From NCBI RefSeq assembly GCF_011250555.1, contig NZ_JAANMZ010000034.1:1-48769 (forward strand): a stretch of DNA of 48,769 nt, read 5' to 3'. This DNA is from Bacillus sp. MM2020_4. Its GTDB lineage: Bacteria > Bacillota > Bacilli > Bacillales > Cytobacillaceae. Under the pieces are notes generated by a model. The model made no database searches, had not been told where the DNA came from, and saw only the letters and a program-made list of their open reading frames with translations. Both the position numbers and the translations under genes were made by a program. Positions 42,436 to 48,769 of the stretch are shown piece by piece; positions within the stretch are counted from its first letter, which is position 1; every line of letters begins with the position of its first letter.

Positions 42436-42561
42436 CGGAATAAATGGTCAATTCGGCGGAATTCCGTCTAAGTTTGCCGGAATAAATAAGAAAGTTGGCG
42501 GATTAAATTCGAAAACCCGCGGAATGAACACGAAAACCCGCGGAATGAACGCCGCCCCTGT
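42436..42561 (+). repeat. 21-bp tandem repeat, six units
   Basis: Six consecutive 21-bp units begin at 42436, 42457, 42478, 42499, 42520 and 42541, each starting CGGA followed by ATNAA or a variant. The fifth and sixth units are closest to each other at their 5' ends. The open frame through it would read a heptapeptide repeat (G-I/M-N-x-K-x-x), but has no ribosome binding site. It sits in the 335-bp gap between nagZ and the ABC operon, with nothing else visible apart from the terminator. Confidence 0.6.
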
Positions 42562-42685
42562 GAATCCAACCACAAATAGGTCAAAAGAATATGACATTTG
42601 TCACCTCGTTTTGGTGACATTCCTTACTAAAAATTACCTTCCAGACGTCATACAATGAAATCAGAAATCAGGAGGTGTTCGAGCG

Positions 42686-43588
42686 ATGAACGAAATTGTA
42701 CGCGTAACAAACGTGACAAAGTCATTTCAACATAAAATAGCGGTTAACGATGTATCATTCACCATTGGGAAAGGCGAGGTGGTAGCGATTCTTGGCCCGA
42801 ATGGCACCGGGAAAACAACCACCATTTCGATGATCTTGGGACTGCTTACCCCAACAGTGGGCGAGGTCAAATTATTTAACCACCAGCCGCAGGAGAAGAA
42901 GGTTCGCGAAAAAATCGGCACGATGCTCCAGGAAGTCAGCGTCATGCCCGGCCTTAAAGTCCACGAAATTCTCCAACTAATAAGAAGCTATTATCCGCAG
43001 CCACTTGAGATGGCGGAACTCATCAACCTAACAGGTCTAACCGAGCAGGACATGAAAACACGCGCGGAAAAACTGTCAGGTGGTCAGAAACGTCGTTTAA
43101 GCTTCGCCCTTGCCCTCGCAGGCAACCCGGAACTAATTATTTTTGATGAACCGACGGTCGGCATGGATAGTATATCAAGAAATCGCTTTTGGCAAACGAT
43201 TCACCACCTTGCAGACCAAGGGAAAACGATTATTTTCTCCACACATTATCTGCAGGAAGCGGATGATGCGGCGGATAGGATCCTACTTTTTAAAGACGGT
43301 TCCGTAGTTGCTGATGGAACACCGACCGAAATCAAAGCGAGAATTTCGAAGCAATCGGTTTCCTTTATCGTTGACCCGGAGAAATCACTGGAAAACTTAT
43401 ATCTCCACAGTGAAGTGGATAATATTTACCGAAAAAACAATCGTGTCTATGTCCAGTCGAATAATACAGACCGAGTCCTAGAGTTACTTTTTCAAGAAAA
43501 AATCGGTGCCCATGACATTCAAATCGAACGCGGCAAGCTTGAAGAGGCGTTTGAACAGCTAACAAGCGGCACGAAGGAGGCCATATAA
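42686..43588 (+). CDS. yvfR: ABC-2 exporter ATPase
   Basis: This 300-aa ATPase has Walker [10 protein letters not shown] (about residues 37-45), signature LSGGQKRR, Walker [14 protein letters not shown] and the switch His in [10 protein letters not shown]. It is the first gene of an operon ATPase-permease-histidine kinase-response regulator arranged as yvfRSTU of B. subtilis. A GGAGGTG site precedes the ATG. Its substrate, possibly a drug or peptide, is unknown. Confidence 0.88.
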   Translation: MNEIVRVTNVTKSFQHKIAVNDVSFTIGKGEVVAILGPNGTGKTTTISMILGLLTPTVGEVKLFNHQPQEKKVREKIGTMLQEVSVMPGLKVHEILQLIRSYYPQPLEMAELINLTGLTEQDMKTRAEKLSGGQKRRLSFALALAGNPELIIFDEPTVGMDSISRNRFWQTIHHLADQGKTIIFSTHYLQEADDAADRILLFKDGSVVADGTPTEIKARISKQSVSFIVDPEKSLENLYLHSEVDNIYRKNNRVYVQSNNTDRVLELLFQEKIGAHDIQIERGKLEEAFEQLTSGTKEAI

Positions 43589-43589
43589 A

Positions 43590-44327
43590 ATGAAAACATT
43601 CCAAATGCAGTGCAAAGTCGAAATTCTCCGCGTCCTCAGGAATCGCTATTTTGTATTTTGGTCACTCGTAATGCCAATTCTCTTCTATTATATTTTTACA
43701 AACGTGGTCAACACCAATGCGCCAGACCAAGCCGAGTGGCAGGCGCATTACCTCATGTCGATGACCGTGTTCAGTGTCATGGGCTCGTCGATGATGACGC
43801 TCGGCATCCGAATGGTGCAGGAGCGCTCCCAAGGCTGGTCGACATTCATTCGCATCACGCCACTTTCTGATACAATCTACTTTGCGGCGCAAATGATTGG
43901 CCAAAGTGTGATCCATCTGCTTTCGATTACAATTATTTTTATTGCAGGGGCACTCATCAATGACGTGTCACTTACCGCCTTTGAATGGATTGCCAGCGGT
44001 TTGTGGATTTTGCTCGGCTCGCTGCCATTCCTCGCCATTGGCACCTTGATTGGCATGATGAAAAAAGTAGAAACGGCTGCCGGTATCAGCAACGTAATTT
44101 ATATGGTACTCGCGGTTGCTGGCGGGCTGTGGATGCCGCTTGAGATTATGCCGAAAATCATGCAAACCATCGGAAAATGGCTGCCATCCTATAATTTCGG
44201 CAATGGCGCCTGGGAGATTATCCGCGGCAATATGCCCGATTGGAAAAGTATTCTAATTTTAATCGCCTATTTAGCGGTATTCATGCTACTATCGAAGTAT
44301 ATGAGACGAAAGCAGGAAGCAGCGTGA
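43590..44327 (+). CDS. yvfS: ABC-2 exporter permease
   Basis: This 245-aa membrane protein of the ABC-2 type has six hydrophobic segments and VQERSQGWSTFIRITPLSD and GGLWMPLEIMPKIMQTIGKWLPSYNFGNGAW as family blocks. It follows the ATPase by one base and precedes the histidine kinase by six, so the four genes are one operon. Confidence 0.88.
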   Translation: MKTFQMQCKVEILRVLRNRYFVFWSLVMPILFYYIFTNVVNTNAPDQAEWQAHYLMSMTVFSVMGSSMMTLGIRMVQERSQGWSTFIRITPLSDTIYFAAQMIGQSVIHLLSITIIFIAGALINDVSLTAFEWIASGLWILLGSLPFLAIGTLIGMMKKVETAAGISNVIYMVLAVAGGLWMPLEIMPKIMQTIGKWLPSYNFGNGAWEIIRGNMPDWKSILILIAYLAVFMLLSKYMRRKQEAA

Positions 44328-44333
44328 TAGAGG

Positions 44334-45446
44334 ATGAAGTGGTCCGTTTTTCCGAAAAGATTTGGCTTGTTCCCGTATATCTTTCTCGTTTATATTGGTT
44401 TTCCAGCTGTTTATTTAACAAAAGAATCAGGGTTGAAGCAGCTCCTTGGCTATGGAATGTTGCTGCTCTTCCTGGTGACCTATCGCCAGCTCTATTTTCT
44501 TATTGGAAAAAAAACATTCACCCTCTGGCTGGCCGTGCAAATGGCGATTATTTTTATCTTCAGTCTGTTTTACCACTTAAACTACATGTTTTTAGGCTTT
44601 TTCCCGGCGAACTTTATCGGCTGGTACCAGGATAAAACGGGATTTAGACGTGGACTCATCTGTTTAGTGGTAGTTGAAATTCTGCCGTTCATTGTCCATC
44701 TGATCCGAACGAAGACCTTTTTCACTCCGGCAGAACTCATTTACTTTGTCCCATTTCTGATTATTATGCTGATTTCTCCGTTTGGCATCCGTTCCATGAA
44801 CCGCCGGATGGAGCTGGAAAAGGAGCTCGACCAGGCGAATCAAAAAATTGAAGAATTGGTCAAAAGAGAAGAACGTGTTCGGATTGCCCGTGATCTCCAC
44901 GATACACTCGGCCATACGCTTTCACTCCTCACGTTAAAAAGCCAGCTAGTCCAGCGATTGACCGCGACTGATCCAGAACGGGCCCGGCTTGAAGCAAAGG
45001 AAATGGAGGTCACTTCCCGTGCGGCACTCAAGCAGGTACGCGAACTTGTCACTGATATGCGCGCAGCCACCATCACGGAAGAACTGCTGCAAGTGCAGCA
45101 AATCTTGCGTGCTGCGGGAATTACCTATCATTACGATGGCGATAGTGATTTTTCCAGTGTTTCCCCGTTTACACAAAACATCATCGGGATGTGTATCCGT
45201 GAGGCGGCAACTAATGTCGTCAAGCATAGCCGGGCCACCCATTGTTCGATTGCCATCAAGCAATTTTCTGGAAAAATGAACCTTATCATCCATGATGATG
45301 GGATGGGCTTACGGAATAATTATGTGGTTGGGAATGGTTTACGGGGAATGGAAGAGAGATTGGCACTCGTTGACGGCGGGCTGGTCCTGTCCAACCATAA
45401 TGGGACAGTCTTGGAAATCAATGTACCAATTATTAAAAAGCAATAG
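44334..45446 (+). CDS. yvfT: DesK-type sensor histidine kinase
   Basis: This 370-aa sensor has five or so membrane segments in the first 150 residues and a short coiled coil. The HisKA_3 dimerisation helix has the phosphorylated His189 in RIARDLHDTLGH, and the ATPase domain has CIREAATNVVKHSRA and DDGMGLRN. It lacks an extracellular domain, so it probably senses something in the membrane or by way of the transporter. It pairs with the LuxR-type regulator encoded next. Confidence 0.9.
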   Translation: MKWSVFPKRFGLFPYIFLVYIGFPAVYLTKESGLKQLLGYGMLLLFLVTYRQLYFLIGKKTFTLWLAVQMAIIFIFSLFYHLNYMFLGFFPANFIGWYQDKTGFRRGLICLVVVEILPFIVHLIRTKTFFTPAELIYFVPFLIIMLISPFGIRSMNRRMELEKELDQANQKIEELVKREERVRIARDLHDTLGHTLSLLTLKSQLVQRLTATDPERARLEAKEMEVTSRAALKQVRELVTDMRAATITEELLQVQQILRAAGITYHYDGDSDFSSVSPFTQNIIGMCIREAATNVVKHSRATHCSIAIKQFSGKMNLIIHDDGMGLRNNYVVGNGLRGMEERLALVDGGLVLSNHNGTVLEINVPIIKKQ

Positions 45447-45496
45447 CATTTGGATATCGCTTTTTCGTTCCAATTAATAGAGGAGGGGGCTGCAGT

Positions 45497-46099
45497 ATGA
45501 TTCGCCTGTTTATTGCGGAAGATCAGCGAATGCTGCTAGGAGCATTGGGGTCTTTGCTAGATTTAGAGAAAGATATGAAGCTCATCGGTCAAGCGATGAA
45601 CGGAGAAGAAGCGCTTATGGCAATCACGGATCTGAAGCCGGATGTCTGCTTAATGGATATTGAAATGCCTGTTTTGAATGGTCTCGAGGTGGCGGAAGAG
45701 CTTGTACGCCGGGCGTCTCCAAGTAAGGTCATCATCTTAACCACCTTTGCCCGTCCTGGCTATTTTGAGCGTGCGGTAAAAATCGGTGTCCATGGGTACT
45801 TATTAAAAGATGGGGAAATTGACGAGCTCACTGATGCAATCCGCAAGGTGATGGCGGGAAAACGAGTGTTCAGCCCGGAGTTGACCTTTGATGTGATTCG
45901 TGAGGAAAACCCGCTGACCCCGAAAGAACAAGAGATTTTGCGCCTTGCGGCTTTAGGGAAGACCACCAAAGAAATCACATCCGAACTCTATTTATCATCG
46001 GGCACCGTCCGCAACTACATCTCCGAAATCATCCACAAACTCGATGCCAAAAACCGAACCGAGGCCGCCAGTATCGCCGAGAAAAAAGGCTGGATCTAG
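45497..46099 (+). CDS. yvfU: LuxR-type response regulator
   Basis: This 200-aa NarL/LuxR-type regulator has the phosphoacceptor Asp54 in CLMDIEMPVLNG, Lys in YLLKDGE and a C-terminal HTH (LTPKEQEILRLAALGKTTKEITSELYLSSGTVRNYISEI). GAGGAGGGGG precedes the ATG. It probably controls its own ABC operon. A terminator follows. Confidence 0.92.
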   Translation: MIRLFIAEDQRMLLGALGSLLDLEKDMKLIGQAMNGEEALMAITDLKPDVCLMDIEMPVLNGLEVAEELVRRASPSKVIILTTFARPGYFERAVKIGVHGYLLKDGEIDELTDAIRKVMAGKRVFSPELTFDVIREENPLTPKEQEILRLAALGKTTKEITSELYLSSGTVRNYISEIIHKLDAKNRTEAASIAEKKGWI

Positions 46100-46110
46100 C
46101 GGTGGAAAGA

Positions 46111-46135
46111 GTACCCTTCATGGGTGCTTTTTTTG
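46111..46135 (+). terminator. Terminator after response regulator
   Basis: GTACCC and GGGTGC flank a TTCAT loop, followed by seven T. Confidence 0.75.
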
Positions 46136-46381
46136 TATATGGAACCTTACCAGATCAAGTAGCCGAGATGCAAAAGGTAAACCTAGATAGTCAATGAAAG
46201 CCTGTTTCATTGATTGAAATAGAACTCTATATAGGACAACTCCCCATTTATGCCCTTTTATGTTCGGTACCCTTCCACAAATTTCGTTTGTGAATAAATT
46301 AATACAAGCCATGTCAAAGATTCGTCAGTCTTTTCATACTGACACACGTCTTTATCGGAGATGAAGGGGGAATAATAAACT

Positions 46382-47668
46382 GTGAATATATTAATCGTTG
46401 GAACGGGATATGTCGGAACAACGACAGGTCTTGTATTTTGTGAAAAGGGTCACCAAGTAACAGGGTTAGACCTTGATGAAAAGAAAATAAAAGCATTAAA
46501 AACAGGTAAACTCCATTTCTATGAGCCTTTTCTTGAGGGATTGTTAACTAAACATGTCACAAATGAAACAATCAAATTCACAAAAAAGGCCAAAAAGGCC
46601 ATCAAAGAAAATGATGTTATTTTTATTTGTGTCGGAACGCCGAAGGGGACGGACGGAAGTGCCGATCTCACCTATGTAAAAAATGTGGCTGAGTCCATCG
46701 GGAAACATATGAACCACTATAAAGTAATTGTCACAAAAAGCACGGTACCAGTGGGAACAGCAGAATTAGTAACGAACTGGATCAAGGAAAGTCAAGCTGA
46801 AGCCATTCCCTTTGATGTTGTCTCCAATCCCGAGTTCCTGAGGGAGGGTTCTGCACTCCAGGATGCCTTCAACCCCGATCGAATTGTCATCGGTACAACG
46901 AGTGAACCCGCAAGAAAAATAATGCGTGAATTGTATCAAGATTTCACGTGTCCAATTCTTGAGACCAACCCGAAAGCCTCCGAAATGATTAAGTATGCCG
47001 CGAATTCCTTCCTTGCGATGAAAATTTCCTATATCAACGAATTAGCGCGGGTTTGCGATAAACTCGGGATCAATATTAATGACGTTTCAACGGGGATGGG
47101 ACTCGACAATCGGATTGGCCCGCAATTTTTAAAAGCAGGAATGGGCTATGGAGGTTCCTGTTTTCCAAAGGACGTCAATGCGCTCATCCAAATAGCGAAG
47201 GAAAATGAAACCACGCTAACAATCTTAGAGAAAGTAGTTGAAGTGAATGAAACTCAACCGCTTATCTTTGTTGAAAAAATAAAACAGGCCCTTGGCGGGG
47301 ATTTAATCAATAAAACGATTGCCTTGCTCGGATTGTCGTTTAAAGCAAACACCGATGATACACGGGAATCGCCGAGTCTTACATTGATAAATAAATTAAT
47401 AGAAGAGCAAGCAATCATCAAGGCACATGATCCGATTGTAAAAATGGCATCGGTTTCCTCGTTCAACCAATTCCAAACAATAGAAGAAACAGTTACCGGC
47501 GCAGATGCACTCGTAATCTGCACAGACTGGGATGCGTATAAAAATGTTGATTGGGCAAGCCTGAAACCATTAATGGGGCAGCCATATCTTTTCGATGGAA
47601 GAAATATCGTGAATAAAGGAGTAGTAGAAAGTCTTGGATTCCATTATGCAGGGGTGGCCAATCATTAA
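46382..47668 (+). CDS. ugd: UDP-glucose 6-dehydrogenase
   Basis: This 428-aa enzyme oxidises UDP-glucose to UDP-glucuronate with two NAD. It has N-terminal GTGYVG, the segment STVPVGTA, SNPEFLREGSA, the catalytic Cys260 in GYGGSCFPKD and SFKANTDDTRESPS. The product serves teichuronic acid or capsule synthesis; no polymer genes are nearby. GTG start with AAGGGGG upstream. Its substrate is made by galU at 26896. Confidence 0.95.
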   Translation: MNILIVGTGYVGTTTGLVFCEKGHQVTGLDLDEKKIKALKTGKLHFYEPFLEGLLTKHVTNETIKFTKKAKKAIKENDVIFICVGTPKGTDGSADLTYVKNVAESIGKHMNHYKVIVTKSTVPVGTAELVTNWIKESQAEAIPFDVVSNPEFLREGSALQDAFNPDRIVIGTTSEPARKIMRELYQDFTCPILETNPKASEMIKYAANSFLAMKISYINELARVCDKLGININDVSTGMGLDNRIGPQFLKAGMGYGGSCFPKDVNALIQIAKENETTLTILEKVVEVNETQPLIFVEKIKQALGGDLINKTIALLGLSFKANTDDTRESPSLTLINKLIEEQAIIKAHDPIVKMASVSSFNQFQTIEETVTGADALVICTDWDAYKNVDWASLKPLMGQPYLFDGRNIVNKGVVESLGFHYAGVANH

Positions 47669-47677
47669 GGAATAGAA

Positions 47678-47703
47678 AAAAGAGCATGCAGATGCTCTTT
47701 TTA
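47678..47703. terminator. Bidirectional terminator
   Basis: AAAAAGAGCAT pairs with ATGCTCTTTTT between ugd and the convergent LysE-type gene. Confidence 0.85.
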
Positions 47704-48318
47704 TTTTTGACTCTGAAACACTAACTGCAGCCCTAAACCAATATAGATGATGCCGACTACTTTGCCTTGCCAGCGTGCAAATCTACTATTCTTAGTAGAA
47801 AATAACTTATTTCCTATCGAACTTGTTAGGAAGGCTAGCATGGTCGTATACAAAATACTCATAAGGACAAACGTGAGTCCAAGAATTAATAGCTGATACA
47901 CGACAGGAATTCCGTTGCTGCGGACAAATTGTGGTAAGAATGCTAGGAAAAAAAGCGCTGTTTTTGGATTTAGTAATTCAATGAGCAACGCTTGGCGGAA
48001 CGATCCGGCAGGATTGCTCTTTTTTGTGACAGGTTTCTTCATATTCTTTGATTTTTCCAAAACAGATTTAATGCCAAGGAAAATAAGATAGGCAGCGCCT
48101 GCGTATTTAACGACCTCAAATGCGAGTGCCGACGTCATTAATATAGCCGAAAGTCCTAGTACAGCAGCAATGGTATGGAGTAAGTCGCCAACGGCAATGC
48201 CAACACCAGTGATGACCCCGGCTTTCCTTCCGCCTTGAGCTGTTTGCGAAACCGTTAATAAAACAGCTGGTCCTGGAATTAGGAATAACACCATAACTAC
48301 GAAAATAAATGATAGCAA
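47701..48318 (-). CDS. LysE/RhtB-family exporter
   Basis: This protein of about 205 aa with six membrane segments is of the LysE/RhtB family. It has the N-terminal IPGPAVLLTVSQTAQGGRKAG with the conserved PGP motif and LIELLNPKTALFFLAFLPQFV. I take the TTG at complement 48318 because GGAGGCAAGGG precedes it and the family begins there. It exports amino acids or related metabolites; the substrate is unknown. Confidence 0.88.
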   Translation of the reverse strand: MLSFIFVVMVLFLIPGPAVLLTVSQTAQGGRKAGVITGVGIAVGDLLHTIAAVLGLSAILMTSALAFEVVKYAGAAYLIFLGIKSVLEKSKNMKKPVTKKSNPAGSFRQALLIELLNPKTALFFLAFLPQFVRSNGIPVVYQLLILGLTFVLMSILYTTMLAFLTSSIGNKLFSTKNSRFARWQGKVVGIIYIGLGLQLVFQSQK

Positions 48319-48438
48319 ACCCTTGCCTCCATTCAATTTTAATTTTCTGAATATTTATCAATCATTATAACATAGGCGCATTTATGTTAAGAAATAAATC
48401 TGCACCGAATTTTATTTGAAAATAAATATAAAAAAGCA

Positions 48439-48467
48439 TTGACCAATCTATTAATCTCCTGTAATAT
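48439..48467 (+). promoter_or_regulatory. rrn promoter P1
   Basis: TTGACC at 48439-48444, a 17-bp spacer and TAATAT at 48462-48467. Confidence 0.72.
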
Positions 48468-48511
48468 ATGAAAAGTCGTCAGCAAGACGATAAGCAGTTT
48501 TAAAAAAGTTG

Positions 48512-48540
48512 TTGACATTAACAACTTGAAATGATATAGT
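48512..48540 (+). promoter_or_regulatory. rrn promoter P2
   Basis: TTGACA at 48512-48517, a 17-bp spacer and TATAGT at 48535-48540. Tandem promoters of this kind are typical of Bacillus rRNA operons. Confidence 0.85.
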
Positions 48541-48567
48541 AATAAAGTTGCTTCAAGCGAAGTAACG

Positions 48568-48600
48568 AATTGTCCTTTGAAAACTAAACAAACAAAAACG
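48568..48600 (+). promoter_or_regulatory. rrn leader boxA-like region
   Basis: TGTCCTTTGAAAACTAAAC resembles the antitermination leader found before Bacillus 16S genes. Confidence 0.65.
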
Positions 48601-48669
48601 TCAACAAACAATATTTTTTAGTTTCAATATAGATGAAACTATGCCAACGTAACAAATGAGCTAATCAAC

Positions 48670-48769
48670 TTTCTTGGAGAGTTTGATCCTGGCTCAGGAC
48701 GAACGCTGGCGGCGTGCCTAATACATGCAAGTCGAGCGGATCTTTGGGAGCTTGCTCCCATTGGTTAGC
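48670..48769 (+). rRNA. 16S rRNA, 5' end only
   Basis: The sequence has GAGAGTTTGATCCTGGCTCAG and continues with GACGAACGCTGGCGGCGTGCC and AATACATGCAAGTCGAGCGG, the universal bacterial 16S start. It is cut by the window edge after about 100 bases. The V1 hairpin TTTGGGAGCTTGCTCCCA is of the Bacillaceae type. Confidence 0.97.

Noticed and set aside
42404..42658. Short protein with heptapeptide repeats
   Set aside because: No ribosome binding site, and the frame follows from a 21-bp DNA repeat whose unit is a multiple of three.

Overview
This window looks like an origin-proximal chromosome segment of a soil Bacillaceae. Gene content and 16S variable-region style suggest a Neobacillus/Bacillus-like genus, but the genus is uncertain. 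Supporting signs are SigA-type promoters, cre-like sites, strong AGGAGG ribosome binding sites, the B. subtilis-type neighbours xpaC-yaaN and yvfRSTU-like genes, and the 5' end of a 16S rRNA gene at the right edge.

Positions 1-22420 form a large accessory carbon-catabolism island with two glucitol-family PTS systems and three SorC/DeoR-type regulators. Module 1 has three plus-strand operons: gutM-IIC-IIB (294-2304), a COG4091/DRL-type NAD(P)-dependent oxidoreductase plus IIA (14658-16321), and an acetoin-dehydrogenase-like E1alpha-E1beta-E2-E3 complex (16560-21329). All three have a good SigA promoter followed by direct repeats of ACAAATGT spaced exactly 19 bp, so they look like one regulon. 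The DRL family includes enzymes that act as DXP reductoisomerases, and acetoin dehydrogenases cleave methyl-ketone acyloins. The most economical inference is a new catabolic route: PTS uptake of 2-C-methyl-D-erythritol gives MEP, a reverse reductoisomerase gives 1-deoxyxylulose 5-phosphate, and the TPP complex cleaves this to acetyl-CoA and glyceraldehyde 3-phosphate. This is inference, not proof.

Module 2 lies between the operons of module 1. A minus-strand operon IIC-IIB-HPr-IIA (5842-3505) is transcribed divergently from a GlpD/EryB-like FAD dehydrogenase and a zinc alcohol dehydrogenase. These are followed by a SorC regulator, a ribose-type ABC importer and RpiB. The shared divergent region carries TCAAATGACAA sites, again with 19-bp spaced half-sites. 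The set fits uptake and oxidation of a simple polyol such as a tetritol, with RpiB feeding an aldose phosphate to the pentose phosphate pathway.

Positions 22.6-39.8 kb hold more ordinary genes: a DAACS symporter, a YoaE-like molybdopterin oxidoreductase, galU, a ferritin-like protein, comM, zupT, a membrane serine protease, a VOC protein, a His-rich protein, xpaC-yaaN, an M15 peptidase lipoprotein, a c-di-GMP-I riboswitch with a 54-aa ORF, and a NirK-like copper protein. A short REP-like palindrome (GGTGTCAGGCACC) occurs ten times in the window, and a RAYT transposase gene sits next to one copy. In three genes the repeat supplies the stop codon.

Positions 39.8-48.8 kb contain a 21-bp-phased array of DnaA-box-like 9-mers, a secreted NagZ-type GH3 enzyme, a 21-bp tandem repeat, an ABC-2 exporter with its two-component system, UDP-glucose dehydrogenase, a LysE exporter, and tandem rrn promoters leading into the truncated 16S rRNA gene.
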